Source: Neospora caninum Liverpool (Eukaryota; Apicomplexa; Conoidasida; Eucoccidiorida; Sarcocystidae). Taken from it: a stretch of DNA of 64,000 nucleotides. The notes beneath the pieces are model-generated. The model was not told the origin of the DNA and did no database searches. It saw only the letters and a program-made list of their open reading frames with translations. Positions 24,480-37,847 of this stretch are shown one piece after another; position 1 is the first letter of the stretch, and each line of letters begins with the position of its first letter. The DNA lies in contig NC_018390.1 of NCBI RefSeq assembly GCF_000208865.1, positions 200,798-264,797 on the forward strand. The letters run 5' to 3'. The translations under genes and the position numbers were made by a program.

Positions 24480-27400
24480 ATGGCCGGCTTCTTCCCCCCC
24501 ATTTCCTTCGGTGAGTTCGATGCGGGGTGGGTGCTGCTCCGGTGCTCTGAAAAAAGGTTTCCCTTGATCTCTGCAGCCCGACGTTCTCCTCCCTTTCTCT
24601 TCCAGCCTTCTGTTTCTCGGGACTCCTGTACCTGCCTTGCGCCGCCTTGGTCGTGACGGCAGCCATCTTCTAGACACGCTGCTGCACATACTGGTTTGAC
24701 GTAGCGATCCCTGAGAGACGGTTTTTTCACTTTGCTTCACGATCTTGCGCTTCCTTTCTGCGTCTTCCATCGCTGCGCCTATCGGTGCTCTCCGTCACAC
24801 AGTCTTGTGCATCTCGCCCCTTGCCTCCGCCTCTCCCCTCGAGATGCCTACGTCTTCTTTTGGGCGCCGGCCTCGCGGCAACGCCTCTGAGACCACGAAG
24901 CGCAGGTTCCTTCCTTCTCAGCTGTCTCTGCACACATTGCCTCTCTTAATGAACCTTGCGCAAACAAAATTCTTCTCGACATCCTTTTCCGGCTCTCCGC
25001 CATCCGCATTTCCCGAGTTTCCCTCTTTCTGCATTTCCTCCTCTCCAGCTACACTCTCCTGTCCTCTCATGAATGGCCCCATCGTGTTTTTTCATCGGCG
25101 ATCCAGAAGGGAACTTGTGGCAGCTCCATTTCTCTGCATGCGTTCCGTCTTTCGGCTCTGTTCATCTGGTACGTCGCAACTCCTGTCCCCAATTTTTCCC
25201 CCTCCCTCTGCAGACCCGTCGGACACGGTCGAAGAGGCCTTCATCGCGCCTCCCCCCAATGTCATGGAGAACAAGGAAATCCTCGAAGAGGCAGAGAAGT
25301 CTGTCGCACCTGTCGTTCCGCACTCTCCAAACACGTGGTGCACTCTTTTTCCCGTCTCGTCCGCGTGTTCCCTCCATAGCCTCCGACTCTGAACTCGTCT
25401 CTGCTTCGATCTGCGTCTTTCTCTCCATCTCTGCACTTCCCTGTGCCTGGCGGTGTCTACCTCGCGATGCGTGTCGAAAGGCGTCTCGGTCGACAGTCGT
25501 CCACGCGCACACCCAGACATATGGAAACAGGCATCTTCCTTGATCAACCCGAGTCGGAAGTCCTGTTGCGCTGTTTCTGTGTAACTTGACTTCTGTGGCC
25601 GATGCATTTGGTCTTCGCATTTCATTGCACGCGAGTGTGTCGTGTTTGCAACGGGTCGAAGCGAACAAAACTCGCTTTCCCTTTCGCAGCCTTGTCTCTC
25701 GCAGCTGGGGAGTAGCCCCACAGGTCGCCGCGCGCCGCCGCTCACCGTGTCTCCTTGTCCCTGCACACTGAAGACGCGAGCGCGCTCTGCCGCCTCTCGG
25801 TTTCTCGTGGAGAGTTCTCCAGATTCTGCATGCATCCTGTGTCTCCTGCTCTCTCGCCAGGCGCGCTCTTTACGAGGATTTCGCGAGCGTGGGCATCATG
25901 CCGGACACGTACCTCTCTCTCGACGAGCTCCTCAGCCGACTGCGGGTAGGTGAATGCGGCTGCTGTGTTCCTGACTCGCCCTGCGGGCTTGCCGAGAGAT
26001 CTCGGGCTCTCGTTGTGGAGCAAGATCCAAGAAAATCTTTGTGGCGCCTTTTGCTATGCCGGTGACCTTTCCCTGCGTGAGAGCTGCGCTCGAGTCGGGA
26101 ACGTGAAACGCTGTTTCCCGAGAGGCACTGTTGCCTCGAGCCCGAGGGCGGCTTTCTAGTCTTCAGTCAGTCGCGACAAAGAGTGTACGTACACTTGAAT
26201 ATCTCGGGGAACTCCGCTCCAGAGGGTTTCCCCGCTCGCGGACTCGGGCTTCTGCCTTTGCGCACACGACGGGAACGAGCGCGTCTTCCGTGGCCACACA
26301 CCGTTTGCCTGCTTTTTCCGCCGTCTCCCCTTCTTTTTTCCGCGCCCCACGAGCACAAAGCGCCTCTTCCGTCTTGCAGCTGTAGTTCCCTCCTGAAAGC
26401 CCAGGCCTCACCGCCAATTGAATCTCCATGACCGAAATACGCCGCACCCTCGCAAGTTTGGAAACCCTTTGAGCTGCCTGGCTGCAGTTTGCCTCTCTTC
26501 GCTTTCCATGCTCGCCCCGGGCAACTGGAGAGCGCCGCTTTTGCACTGTGTCTGGCGTCCGTGTGTGTGTGTGCCTCATCTTCGGTTTCTCTCCTTCCTC
26601 GTTCACCTCGTCTTGCTGTGTGCTGGTTCGCACCCTGTGTCTCGCGTTTCTTTGCTGCCGGCAGCGCTCCCGACAGAGCTACGATGAAGAGATGATTCGG
26701 CGCATCTTCTGCGCGCTCTCGCCCTACTCCGTGACTGGGACAAACTACATCTCTGGGCGGACCTTCATCGAGTCCTACATGAAACGCGTAAGCAAACGAG
26801 GGGCGATGCGCAGGAGGAGGCGAAGACCGAAACGTCTCCGACGCCTCAGCCAGCGAGACACAGCGGGAGCGACCCTGGGATTTATCTCTGGCGCATGTGC
26901 GCTGTTTCCAAAAAATTCTGGACCCTAACTCTGCACACATCTCTCTAGAGATATATGCATGCCTAAGAACTTTGCGTTCTCGCCAGCATATCTCTTCGCC
27001 ACTCAAACCCATATGCACAATATATATATATATATATATATATGCATGTGTATGAAGGGATGTGGAAGGTGTGAGTGGTTAACACTCTCTGTATGCGGAG
27101 ATGACGCCAACCGGCTTTGCCTTCGCGGAGCGACACTTTTCTGGCGAAGCGATGTGTCGCTCACGGGTCTTCCCGTTTTCCGTGTCTCTCGCCTGTGTCT
27201 CGGCTGCTGTCTCGCCGTATCCTCCCCCGGTCTCGCCGATTTCATCTCTCCATAGTTCCGCACTGCTTCGCTTGGCCCTTTTCTCCCGCCTCTGCTGTCT
27301 GATCCCTCCGTTCTTTGTTCCCTGCTCTCTGTCCTAGCGCCGCGAATTGGCTGCAGTTCTCGAGACGGCGCGCGCCGAGCTGGAGAGCGCCGAGCGCATG

Positions 27401-28854
27401 CTCGAGCAGGCCCGGACGAACCTGCAACACATTGAAAGGAACCCCGCGGCAGCCATCGTAAGACGCGAAACGCCAGGCAGTGTCTCGCGCGTTTCGCAAA
27501 CACGAAAAAACCAACACAGATCCTACACGCGGCCCTAACCCTACGCCTCTCTGCTTTACACGGAGAGACGCACCTTTGCGGAAACGTGCACCTACACACG
27601 TGCGCACGCATGCCCATGTATATACATTTGCACAGGCAACATAGGCTTTACAGACGCCTGTATGGATATATATATATATATGTGAGCCTATAAACGTGCG
27701 TGGGAGTGTAAGGTATGTATATATATATATTATCTATATGGAGACACAGCAACAGGCGCCACCGAGCCTCTGCTAGGGCGTGCCGCATTTTTTTCCAAAC
27801 TCGCGGAAAATGTGGTGTTTTCGTCTCGGTGTGTCTCTGCCGTCAGAGGCAGGGTTTCTTTTCCTTGTGCCCGTTATTTTTTTGGCAAAAACCTGCAAAA
27901 CTGTAGACGTCGTCGCGACGAGCAGCTGTAGCCGCTGTCCGTTTTTTGTCTTCCAGTTTCGTTCGAGCGCGTCTTTCTTGACTTCCAACTTGCAGGGAGA
28001 AGAAAGCAAATTGACCGTCCAGGTGGTGTCGGTGCAAAACCTCGAAGACACGTCCGTTGTGTCTCCCCCGGAGGGTGAGAGCTCTACAGGCTTTTGGAGA
28101 CTTTTCACTTTCTCTGTCGTTGCTTCCTCTCTCCTTTCCTATTTCCTCTCTTCGTCTGTCGCCCACCTTCTCTTCCGCTCCTTTCTCGCGCAGCTTCCTG
28201 CACGTTCGAGTCTGCCTTGGTTTTCTCAGGAATCCTGTACAAAGTGCATCTGGAGTGCCAGCAACAAGTCATTGAGACGCAACCCGCGCCGATGCGCCAA
28301 GGCAGTTGCTACTTGAACGAAATTTTCTCTTTTGAAATCAACAAACGCGAAGGCAGCCTGCGTCTCTGCCTCGTGCGCGTTGACCCTTACGGGGGCCCAG
28401 ACGAGCTCGTCGGAGACTGTGCCGTTTTGCTCGACCAGCTTGCAGGTGGGAAGGAAATCGTCGCAAGCTCTTTCCGATGCTACATATGCTACATCTCTCC
28501 ACCTATAGGAAAGGAAAGCCCCGTTTCTATACACACACATAGACGTATATATCTGTGGAAACATACACATGGACTGATACACATATTTTGATCAACATCT
28601 AGATGTACATATGTGTATATCGGTTAGGGCGCAGCTGTATCGTTTGGAGCATGTGGATGTGTCTCTAGCGACGTATTGACGCATGCGCGTTTTAACAGGA
28701 CGAGAACGCCGGCAATTTCGTGCCGGACGGTTTGTTTAAACGCAAGTATCTTCACCCTTTACTGGTATCTCTATATTTACATGAGTATATATGTTTATGT
28801 GTGCACGCATATGAGTAAATGCCTTCATGCATCTACATGAATGCGTCCACGTAT

Positions 28855-28890
<36 letters not shown>

Positions 28891-31800
28891 GTATCGATAG
28901 GTGAATATAAATAGATACATGTGGATGAATAGCGATAGATGCATCGACGAAAAGCCTGCCTTTTTGTTCGCTGGTGTACGGATGGCCACCAGCGCGCTGA
29001 GGGTCACGGTTTTTGCGGAAGAAGATTTTTGTCGTTACAGATCAGAAGAAGCACGAGATGACCAAGGAGATCTGGGGCCACAAGGGCGAGATTCTCCTGT
29101 CCTGTCAATGGATTTACTCGAAAGTACGTCTAACGGGAAGAGCAGTGGTGCAGTTCCTGTACCCCTGCTGGCGTCTCTGTCTTTTTCTCGGCCTCATCCC
29201 TCCGCACCTTCCGCGGGCACCCTCTTCCCTCCTTCTCTCTTTCTCATACTGCTGCGGGCGCAGATGTCAGTCCCTTAATGCCAGACGGGATGCGTCGCGT
29301 CCGCCGCTTTCTTTCTGCAGAACCTTCCCAGAGTGTGCCTTGTAACTCTGCCTTTTTGTCCCCCTTCATCTTTTCTCCTTCACCACACAGTTCCACCGCA
29401 TTCAGACGCATATCTGGAGACATGATATACAGGCGGTTCCACTATCTCCCTAGCGCTGCGTGCATAAAGACAAACCTACATACAATAATATAATGTATGC
29501 ATAGAAGTGTGTGTGTGTGGAGAATATGGTTTTCTGTGCTGCTGCAGAAGCTGCTGTATAATACGTATTTGGGGGAGTTTTCGGTGCGCCGCGACGTCAA
29601 ACTTCGGGAGATTTCGGATTACCAGATCGAAGCAGACAAGTTGAACAAACCGTTCGGGACACCCGAGAAGGCGACTCGGGGTCTGTGCGGAGCTTTCGCG
29701 TCTGGGCCGGAATACCTCTCCAAGCTCCTCGACCAGCTGCGCGTGTATCTCAAGCTGAGCAGTTGGATGGTGAGTACAACGTGCGGCGCAGAAAGAAACT
29801 GCGACGGAGAACGAGGGAGAGAAGGGGAGAAAGATATGGAGAAGGAGGGGGAGAAGGGAAGAAAGAAAGAGACACAGATAGAGAGAGAAAGAAGAAAGGA
29901 CGGAGAGGAGACGAAGCGCCGAAGAAAGGAAAGTGAAGGCGAAGGAAAAATAGTCGCGGCAAACACTCTGGACGTGCGACGGGCTTTCGTGGTGTTGTGT
30001 CGTTCTGCTGATGTGCCGTGCCGGAATCGCGGTGAGTCCGCTTGGTCTTTTTTTCACTTTTGCTTCCCGGCTGTCCCTGGTGATGCGCTTTCTCCTCTTT
30101 TCAGGCGACGAGCCAGCACATGGCCGCGCTCACGCTCTGCCTCTCGTGCATTGCGGGGTTTACTCGCCCAGTTTTCCTCGATCAAATGGTCTCAGCCTTC
30201 GCATTCTGGAACAACATCGGTGAGAAGCTGGGCATCCACTTTTCGTCCTATCTCCGTCCTCATTTCGTCTCTGGGTTTCCCTCCCGGTGTCCCTTTCTCT
30301 CCAATATACACATGCAAATAGATCAAAAGCCACACGTGTACACAGTATATACATAGATATTTATAAGTAAGCGTATGTTGGAGTCACGTTTGCGGTGTCG
30401 GCCTGTTTGGTTTCTTGTCTGTGTGCAGTCTCTGTTTTCGCTTGTCTTCTAATGTTTTTTCTCTTGTCGGAATCTGCTGTCTGGGCCCCGTTTCGCAGAT
30501 CCTCGCCGCTGGACGGTTCATCGATACTCCTTCCTCATGCTTTGCTGCGCAGTGTAAGTCCCCTTTTTCTTTTCGTCTTTTTTCTCCTTTCTTCTTGCTC
30601 CCGCGTTCTCTCTCGTCTTTCTCGTCCTCCCTTCTGTGGATGCACATCTGTCCGTGACTCTCCGTGGCTCTTCTTCGCGATACTTCTGCGTGGGTGCATG
30701 CAGCGGTTCAGGCACGTTTCGTCCTTCTCTGTGTCGACTGTTTTTCTCGTCATTTCTTCTTTGTCCCTGCGCTCACACTTCGCTTTTTTCTCTTTAGCCT
30801 GTGTTTTCCACTTGTTTTACTTTTCTCTTTTTTCTTTTCAGCGGAGTCTTTTACGACCTTTGGTGGATGCGAATCTATTTCAACGCCTGGAACCTCCGTA
30901 CGCGTCGCGTCCTCTAGATGACGCTCGCCCGTCGCTTTCTGTTTTCCTTTCGCTCGAAGCCGGAGCACCCGCTGGCATTCTCGAGTGTCCCTTTCCTCAA
31001 CAGCGCTCTATCTTGATCTTTTTTTCGTGCGGCTTTTTCAATCTCTCAAATTCACAGTCTCCCCCTCTCGTTCTCTATCTCTCCCGTTTTCTGCCTCTCA
31101 GCCCCATCTCTCCGTCACTTTTCTCTCTCGCTGTGTTGGCCTATCTGTGTCGTTCGTGGATTCTCGTCTTCGGCCCGAGTTTGCTTTCCCGTGCGTTCCT
31201 GGCAGGATCTGTCGAGGCGGACATCCACAACATCACCAAAGTGTTTTCGATCTTTCTCTGCATCTGGAAAGTGGGTTTTTCTCTCTAAAATCGGGGGAAA
31301 ACGCGGAGAGAGAAGGAAAGGAAGAGCGAGAGAGAAGGAAAGGAAGAGAGAGAGGGGAAGGGCCTTTTTCTTTAAAAGGACCGGGACACAAAAGAGATGG
31401 AGAAACATGCGAAAAAGAAGCGAAGACGAAAGGAGCGTGGGGGAAATCAGCAGCCGCAGAATTTCGAGATCAGGATGTCGAGATTTCTGACACAGATGAG
31501 GTTTGAAAGCAGACCGAGGCAAGAGAGAAGAGCCCTATGCGAGACAGAAAAGCGATGCAAGAGCAGGTGCTCGACGGTCGTCCAGGCGAGAGAGAAGCGA
31601 GCGACAGAAAACCGAATGTGTCAAAAACAGGGGCAGACTGACTGTTGAAACAACTTCCGTTTCTCCAAAAGTGACTTGTGGCCGTTTCTGCAGTTCGCCC
31701 TGTACATGCTCTTTTGGAAAAGCCGGCACGACCTACAGAAAAGGGTGAGGCTCATCGCGCTGGGTGCGTCCTGGCCCCGCGGTGAAACGGAAAACGTGAC

Positions 31801-32417
31801 ACGAAATCCGAAAATGTGATTTCCACCTGGTTCTATACGACGCATCTCATGTTTTGTCAGCCCACATATATATTCATATATATATATATTTTATGTGTAC
31901 ACGGTGCATATGAGAGATAGGGCGGTATAGAGAACGAAGGCGAGGCGTCTTTCTCACACGGTTTTTGTTCCGCAGTTGGTTGTTTTTTCTGTTTTCCGGT
32001 TGACGTCCGTTTTCTTGTCGAAAACTTTGCTCTCAGATCGTGCACGGCAACGAGCTCTCGACAGCCACGGGGGCGTACATCCCCTTAAAGGTTGAGGATT
32101 CGACAGTGTTGGGTCTCAGCTCTTCAGTGCCCCGCAGCGCTGGCGCCTCGGTCTACTTGGTGAGAAGAAAACGTTTCCGTTTCGTGCACGCGTGGACTCT
32201 GGCGGACGCCTTTTCTTTCTCTCTTCCCCTCCGCAGCTTTTCCTGTTTTCGCAGCCCCGCAGTCTATCCTTGTTTCGCTTTTCCCCGTGCCAGCCTTGCG
32301 CCTATTTGGGATCCGCAGAGAGACAAAAAACGATACGCGAGGCAGAGAAAGGACCGAGAGAGATGCTTCTCTGTGCGATGCTTTTTCCTCCTTCAGGCGA
32401 AAGGCAGCGACTGTTGA
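24480..32417 (+). CDS. EF-hand-like / coiled-coil / C2-domain multi-pass membrane protein, 522 aa
   Basis: Sixteen exons join without a phase break: 24480-24510, 25214-25337, 25861-25945, 26665-26787, 27338-27457, 27996-28074, 28230-28445, 29041-29123, 29548-29769, 30105-30219, 30499-30553, 30842-30897, 31206-31270, 31694-31744, 32037-32159 and 32397-32417 (TGA). The ATG context is CACAATGG. Residues about 50-120 form two helix pairs like a degenerate EF-hand/regulatory region; 121-161 is coiled coil (LETARAELESAERMLEQART); 162-260 is a C2-like beta sandwich (KLTVQVVSVQNLEDTS ... ILYKVHLECQQQVIE ... GSLRLCLVRVDPYG ... ELVGDCAV); 360-467 holds three or four hydrophobic segments (ALTLCLSCIAGF, YSFLMLCCAV, VFSIFLCIWKFALYMLFW). 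A role in Ca2+/lipid-linked membrane contact or traffic is inferred. The splice from exon 1 to exon 2 is the least certain. Confidence 0.75.
26182..26195. repeat. AGTGTACGTACACT palindrome in an intron
   Basis: Perfect 14-bp palindrome followed by TGAAT, in the intron between exons 25945 and 26665 of the C2-domain gene; an intronic copy of the dispersed motif. Confidence 0.9.
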
Positions 32418-34422
32418 CCCTCAAGCGTCGTTTTTTCTCTCGGCATCTCTCTTCTTTCTCTCGTTCTCTCTGTCTTTTCCCATTGTTTTTCTTTCTGGTT
32501 TCCTCGTGCAACCGGCGAGCGAACCAGTCTGCATTTTTGGCGAATTAGCTCATGCACTACGAGGGGTTTTGTGCCACCGTGTCTCGCCCCGTTTTAAGTT
32601 TTCAGAAGGTTTTCGAGAAGAGACAAAAAGGGGGCGAGATGAGACAGGCGCGCGCGGGCCTGTCTCATCTCGCCCTTCTCGCGCGTTTTCTCCCACCGCA
32701 CTGCGCAGCCGCAGCGCTGACGGAGAGAGAGAAGGGAGCGAGCAGAGAAAAGGAGAGCGGAACAGGAGACCAGGAAGATACGTGAGAGGGGGGAGAAAAA
32801 TCGGGACACTCTCTGGAGAGAGAACGCGGCGAAAGGAGAGAAGAAAAAAAGTGAGAGGGAAGGTGGGGTGCCCTCGGAGATCGCAAAGGCGGGAAACGTG
32901 GTCACGAACCAGGAGAGAAAAAGGCACTTTAGAAGTATTTTAAAATGTGTTAAAGTTCGACTCGCACAAGAGTTAGAGAGGGTTTGGGTGCTCTCTTCTC
33001 TTCGTGGGGCGACGAGGCATTGGTGTCTCCCTTCTGCGTTCCTCTCGCCGACTCTTGGTGTCGCTGAGGAGACGCAGGTCTCCCCGATGGAGCGAACATG
33101 CAGAGGCGCGCAGGGATGTTCCCGAGGCAGAAGAAAGAAAAGGGGGGAGAAGCGAGGAGAGAAGGAAGCGAACGCGCAAGGAGAGAAAAAACAAGAGAGC
33201 CCTCGTAATCAGCCGGTGTCTCCTCTTTTTCTTCCTCTCCTCTTTTGCGCTGCGCGTTTCCTCCTCTCCCTTCGCCCCTCGGCGTCTTTCCTTGTGCTCC
33301 GCCCCGGAGCGAACCTTTCTCGTGGAAAGGAAAGACCGTTTTCCCTCTCTGAAAAACGACGCATGGAAGATTTTGGAAGCGCGCCTCGCTTCTTCCCGGC
33401 TCGTGCGTGTGTGCTTCTCGGTTTCCCAGACGGGAAACGTTTCATGGACGAAATCGGTGCATGCGTTTTTTGAGCCCCCGAGTTTCTTCTGTTTCTGTCG
33501 GTTCCTCTCGTCTTCTTGCCCCTTTCCTCTTCTCGAAACTCACGCATAGCAACTTTTGCGCTTTGCCGCCCACCCCCGATTGGACAGCAGAAATGTGCAT
33601 CTTGTCAAAACTTCTAAATCCCGTGTGACACGTCCATGCCCATAAATATATGCACATATATACATTTATATACATTTATATATTTATGTATATTTATGTG
33701 TGTACATATATATTTATATATGGAGGTTTAGGGTTTCTAATTCCTGTTCTCGAATTGCCTCAACCGTGCTGAAAGAACGGCACAAATCTGAATAACCGAA
33801 GAAACTCTGCAAATATGCATGCACTTGTGCCCGTGTACATACAAGAGAGCCGAATGCTCATGTGAGTGGCGAGTATTGCTTGTCGGATTCTTCGGGAGAA
33901 TGTGAAAAACTTTCCTTCTCTTCTGTCGATTCTCTGCCTCCGAGCCGCTCCATACGTTTGCACGCAGCTCGCTGCAGTGATTTCCCAAAAAAGATGCCGA
34001 AATGCACATGGCGAATTTCGGCCTCTGTCTGCGGGTAGACATACCAGATCTTTTCCGGACCTCTGGAGATATTCCCATGCGAGTGCATGGACTGAAAACA
34101 TTTTCCTCCACTTGAGGGAAAAAGAGCCGGCGCGCAGTTACAGGTTCCCGTAAAGAGAAGCGCGAACTAAAGAAGAGTCAAGCAAACGGTGAAGGGACAA
34201 CGACGCAAAGCGTGACAAGGAAAGTCTGGCGTGACACCACACATCGACATTTGGTCAGGTGGCAAAACAAAAATTCTATGCAGAGGAAACGTTTCCCCTC
34301 AAAACACACAGCTCAAGTGTCTACACAACTCCATAGCATATTCTCATAAACCTTACCTATTGTATATACACATATGTATATATAAATGTAGTTTCTAGCG
34401 GAACAGACGTTTTCCATGTATA

Positions 34423-34458
<36 letters not shown>

Positions 34459-35049
34459 TGTATGGATTTGAGAGAATTCCAAGGAATTTGCTCGGCGCGG
34501 TAAGAAAAATGGGAACAGCACAAAGTGAAAACGGACGGCGCTGGCCCTTCCGAGGACTTGAAAAGGATCCGAGTGTCGGCGTTCCCTCGCCTCCCCCGCC
34601 ACATACGAGTTCGACATCCACACACTCACACGCCTGCGCAGCTTCTGATCCACGTGAAAAGCAAAACCGCCGGGCACCGAGCCAGGATATCTCCCCCGGA
34701 AACACGAAACAGAAAGTTCCCCATCGCTCTGCCTCTCTATTGATCTCGTTCTGTTTCCCCTATCTCTCCCCTCTCGGTGCCAGCATGTGCGCACGCTTTT
34801 GCTCCTCGTTTGCTCCATTGAGACTACGAACTGACGGCTTTGGGATCGTCAGTGGCTCTCCAGGGCTAGCTGAATTCTGCAGCCCTCTCTTCGTTTTGCA
34901 CCGACGCAGCAGCCCCTCGCGACTGTTTCCCCTCTCTCCTCGTTCTTCTGTTCCGCGCTTTTCTTTTTTCCGCGCCGCGCGTCGAAGCTGCATGCAGAGC
35001 ATCCGCAACTGGAGGGTCGAGCCTCTCGTGAGAGCGCCACTCGCAGTCT
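32418..35049. other. convergent intergenic region (3' UTRs)
   Basis: About 2.6 kb between two genes that end toward each other. It contains a perfect hairpin at 32632-32675, purine-rich stretches (32740-32870, 33120-33190), an AT-rich repeat tract at 33643-33722 (TATTTATGTATATTTA-like) and a TA array at 34424-34455. No exon with both splice signals and a protein-like translation was found. Open frames over 34.4-35.5 kb on the plus strand are shadows of the SR-rich tail coded on the other strand. Confidence 0.65.
32632..32675. other. perfect 18-bp hairpin with 8-nt GC loop
   Basis: GGGCGAGATGAGACAGGC (32632-32649) and GCCTGTCTCATCTCGCCC (32658-32675) are exact reverse complements around the loop GCGCGCGG. 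It begins 215 bases after the stop codon of the C2-domain gene. Stem stability would be high. Possible roles are a structured 3' UTR element, an RNA-processing or termination signal, or the remnant of an inverted duplication. Confidence 0.9.
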
Positions 35050-35929
35050 TTACTCCTGTGAGCTGTGCCGCCTCTCCTTTTTGCGGTTTCTGGAGCCTCG
35101 GTTCTTCTCGTCCTGCTCAGACTCTTCGCGCTCTTTGCCTGAGGAACCTCTTCCTGCTTCGCCTGTGTCGCCGGTATGTCCAGAGTGGTGTCGGCGTTCG
35201 TCTTTGGAGCTGGACTCGCCTTTCCTCTTCTTCCTTTCTTCTCTGTCTCCTCGCTCTTCGCTGTCCTCCCGCCTGGACTTCTCGCGCCGTCTGTGGCTTT
35301 CTTCCTTCTCCCGTTTCTTTTTCGGTTCATCTTCTCGGCCTCGGCGACTTCGCCTCTCTCCCTCTCTGTCGCGCCTTCCTCGCTCCTCGCCGTCGCTCCC
35401 CGATGCCTGCTCGTCCTCTCTCTGCCGTCGCTGCCTCTCCTCTTCTGCTTCCGCCCGCGCTCGCTCGTCTCGCTCTCTTTCTTCCGGCGGTCCTCCGCTG
35501 AAACCGGACGCAGAATTAGAGTTGCCGGAGGGGACAGCCTCGCGACCGGCAGCAACAAACAGTTCTCGCTGTGCCTCCTTCTCGCTGCGCAAACCCTCGC
35601 CGACAAATCGGCTTTCATCCGCTCCGTAGTTCTTCTCTGTGCGATCGTCGTGCAAATCCCATCGACTCCGCTTCTTCGTGTCGCCTTCCGCGGAAAGGTC
35701 CAAGTTAACGCCCTGCAACGCTCGCTGAGTCGGATGCTCAAACGTCTTGGACGTCGCGGGAACAAACGAAGACAAACACTTCTCCTCCTAACAGACGAAC
35801 AGGCACAAACGCCAACCAATCGCCACTCCCGTCTCTGGTTCCGCATGCATGTGCTTGTCCATGTCTGCCGTTTCATCTCGTCATACATCTATATATACAT
35901 AGATATATACGCTCACACATATATACACT

Positions 35930-35965
<36 letters not shown>

Positions 35966-37564
35966 GCAGCTATGTGCACCTTTCCGCATCCAAGTCCAGG
36001 TGGATCCGTCCCTTCGTATTCCTCAGCACAATGCATGCAGACGCATTTATCTTCGAGCAAACGCATGCGCGAATTCCGGCGACAGCGAGGAGCACCGAGA
36101 AGCGGGGCAGTCCACCGGGGTGCGAGCGGCTTCGGACGGTGGATTACTTTTCACACACCGCACAATACGCGGAAACGAACATTCGAAAAGGCATGTGCGA
36201 ACCACGGGATAGAAGCGAGCGACGGAGAGCCTCCAACCTCGTCCCATTTACGAAAAAACCCAGCAGAACGCGACGAACAAAACGCCCAAGACACCTCCAT
36301 CCAGAAAACGATATCCCTGTATCCACCTTATACATATAAATATACGAATACGGATATATAGAGATCTGTAGCGATGCATGCATGTATACAAGTACATATG
36401 TAAGTATGTGTACTTTTATACATGCCTAAATGTAAAGAAAGTGTCCCCAAAAGGCGGAACAGATCGGTACAGGCGACCACGAGTCGCATGCAGAGGTCGT
36501 CAAAAAATCGGGGGTTTTCAAGAAAATATCGACCTCGATGTGTGGAGGCCTTCGCAATTTTTTTACGCGCAAAGAGAGCGGGACGAGATGCAGTCATCAA
36601 GGTGACAAACGAGACAGCAAAGCGACGGAACCGAACAAAAGTCTGCTTTCAAGTTAAGAAACATACCCCCAGAAGGGCGTTTTGAACAGCCCGTTCCTCC
36701 TTCGTCAAGTTTGCATAGTTCACCTGGAAAGAAAGACAAGAGAAAAAAGTGGAATTCATCCAGAACAGACGATTGACGCGCTCGCACGAAAATCTTCTAC
36801 GCTGCATCTAACCAAAAAGAACGCGGATACATGAGCACGGACGCACGAAGATACTGTATATCTCTTCATGCAAAAGCATACAGCTTTAAACTCTGAGTTA
36901 CCGTCTAGGAGTACCTTTGTGCATCGTTGAAAAGCAGGGGAATAAGGCGGCTCAGCGCGTCCAGTGTCTTTTTCGTTCAGTACCACTTTTTTTTTCATAT
37001 CTCGCTCTTCAATCTTGGCCTTCTTGTGCCTTCGTCTCCAGTCGGCAATCTCTTTTTCTCCTCTCACATTCTCTGTTTTCTTCCTCCCTTCTCTGTTTCT
37101 TCCTCCTTTCTCTGTTTTCTTCCTCCCTTCTCTGTTTCTTCCTCCCTTCTCTGTTTCTTCCTCCTTTCTCTGTTTTCTTTCTCCTTCCTCTGCTTCCTCA
37201 CAGTGATTGGTCGGCCGCAGAGATGCCTTCCCGAGAGCTCGAGAGCCGTTCGAGCGTCTTTCTTGTCAGCAAATTCGATGAAGGCAATGCCGCGCACCGC
37301 AAAGGCGTCTGTGAAAGGAAAGAAAAACACCTCCCCGAGAACACATGCATCTACAAGGACAGAGAAACATTGCATGCAAGGTCGTCTCTTCACACCGACC
37401 CAGCAAGCTCGTGCAGGCCGTCATGGAATACTCTCTCGTTGACAAAAAACACAGAGAACAGCAACAACGTCCATATCTCATTCATAAACCAGTGCATGCG
37501 CCTGACTCGATAAAGATATAATATATATATATATATATATGTAGATATATATATATATATATAT

Positions 37565-37599
<35 letters not shown>

Positions 37600-37811
37600 T
37601 AGATATGGAGGTAGTTGTGAATATGAAGGTCTCTTGCACACATCCACGTTTCGACATCTGCACGGTCAGCAAATGCGCGCACAAAGCTACATTTCGCGTT
37701 GATCGATCTTGACAAGCCTACATGTATCCACAAAGTTATATGTATATGTACACATATATACATATATTCACATCTGCACAGATAAAAAACGGTAAAACCG
37801 AGACATACCTA

Positions 37812-37847
<36 letters not shown>

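Noticed and set aside
24573..24673. Alternative exon giving a 33-residue membrane peptide (MAGFFPPISFGAFCFSGLLY...) from ATG 24480
   Set aside because: In phase and possible, but it stops at once; direct joining of exon 1 to 25214 also keeps phase and leads into the long C2-domain gene, which is the simpler model.
29548..32159. PEX11-like C-terminus in the C2-domain protein
   Set aside because: A short segment (DPRRWTVHRYSFLM ... YDLWWM) resembles PEX11 loosely, but the rest does not fit and the C2 domain is foreign to that family.
34416..36339. Plus-strand frames of 361 and 387 codons
   Set aside because: Antisense to the SR/RE-rich last exon of the NADAR-FHA-RRM gene; purine-rich coding strands give long Ser/Leu/Phe-rich shadows.
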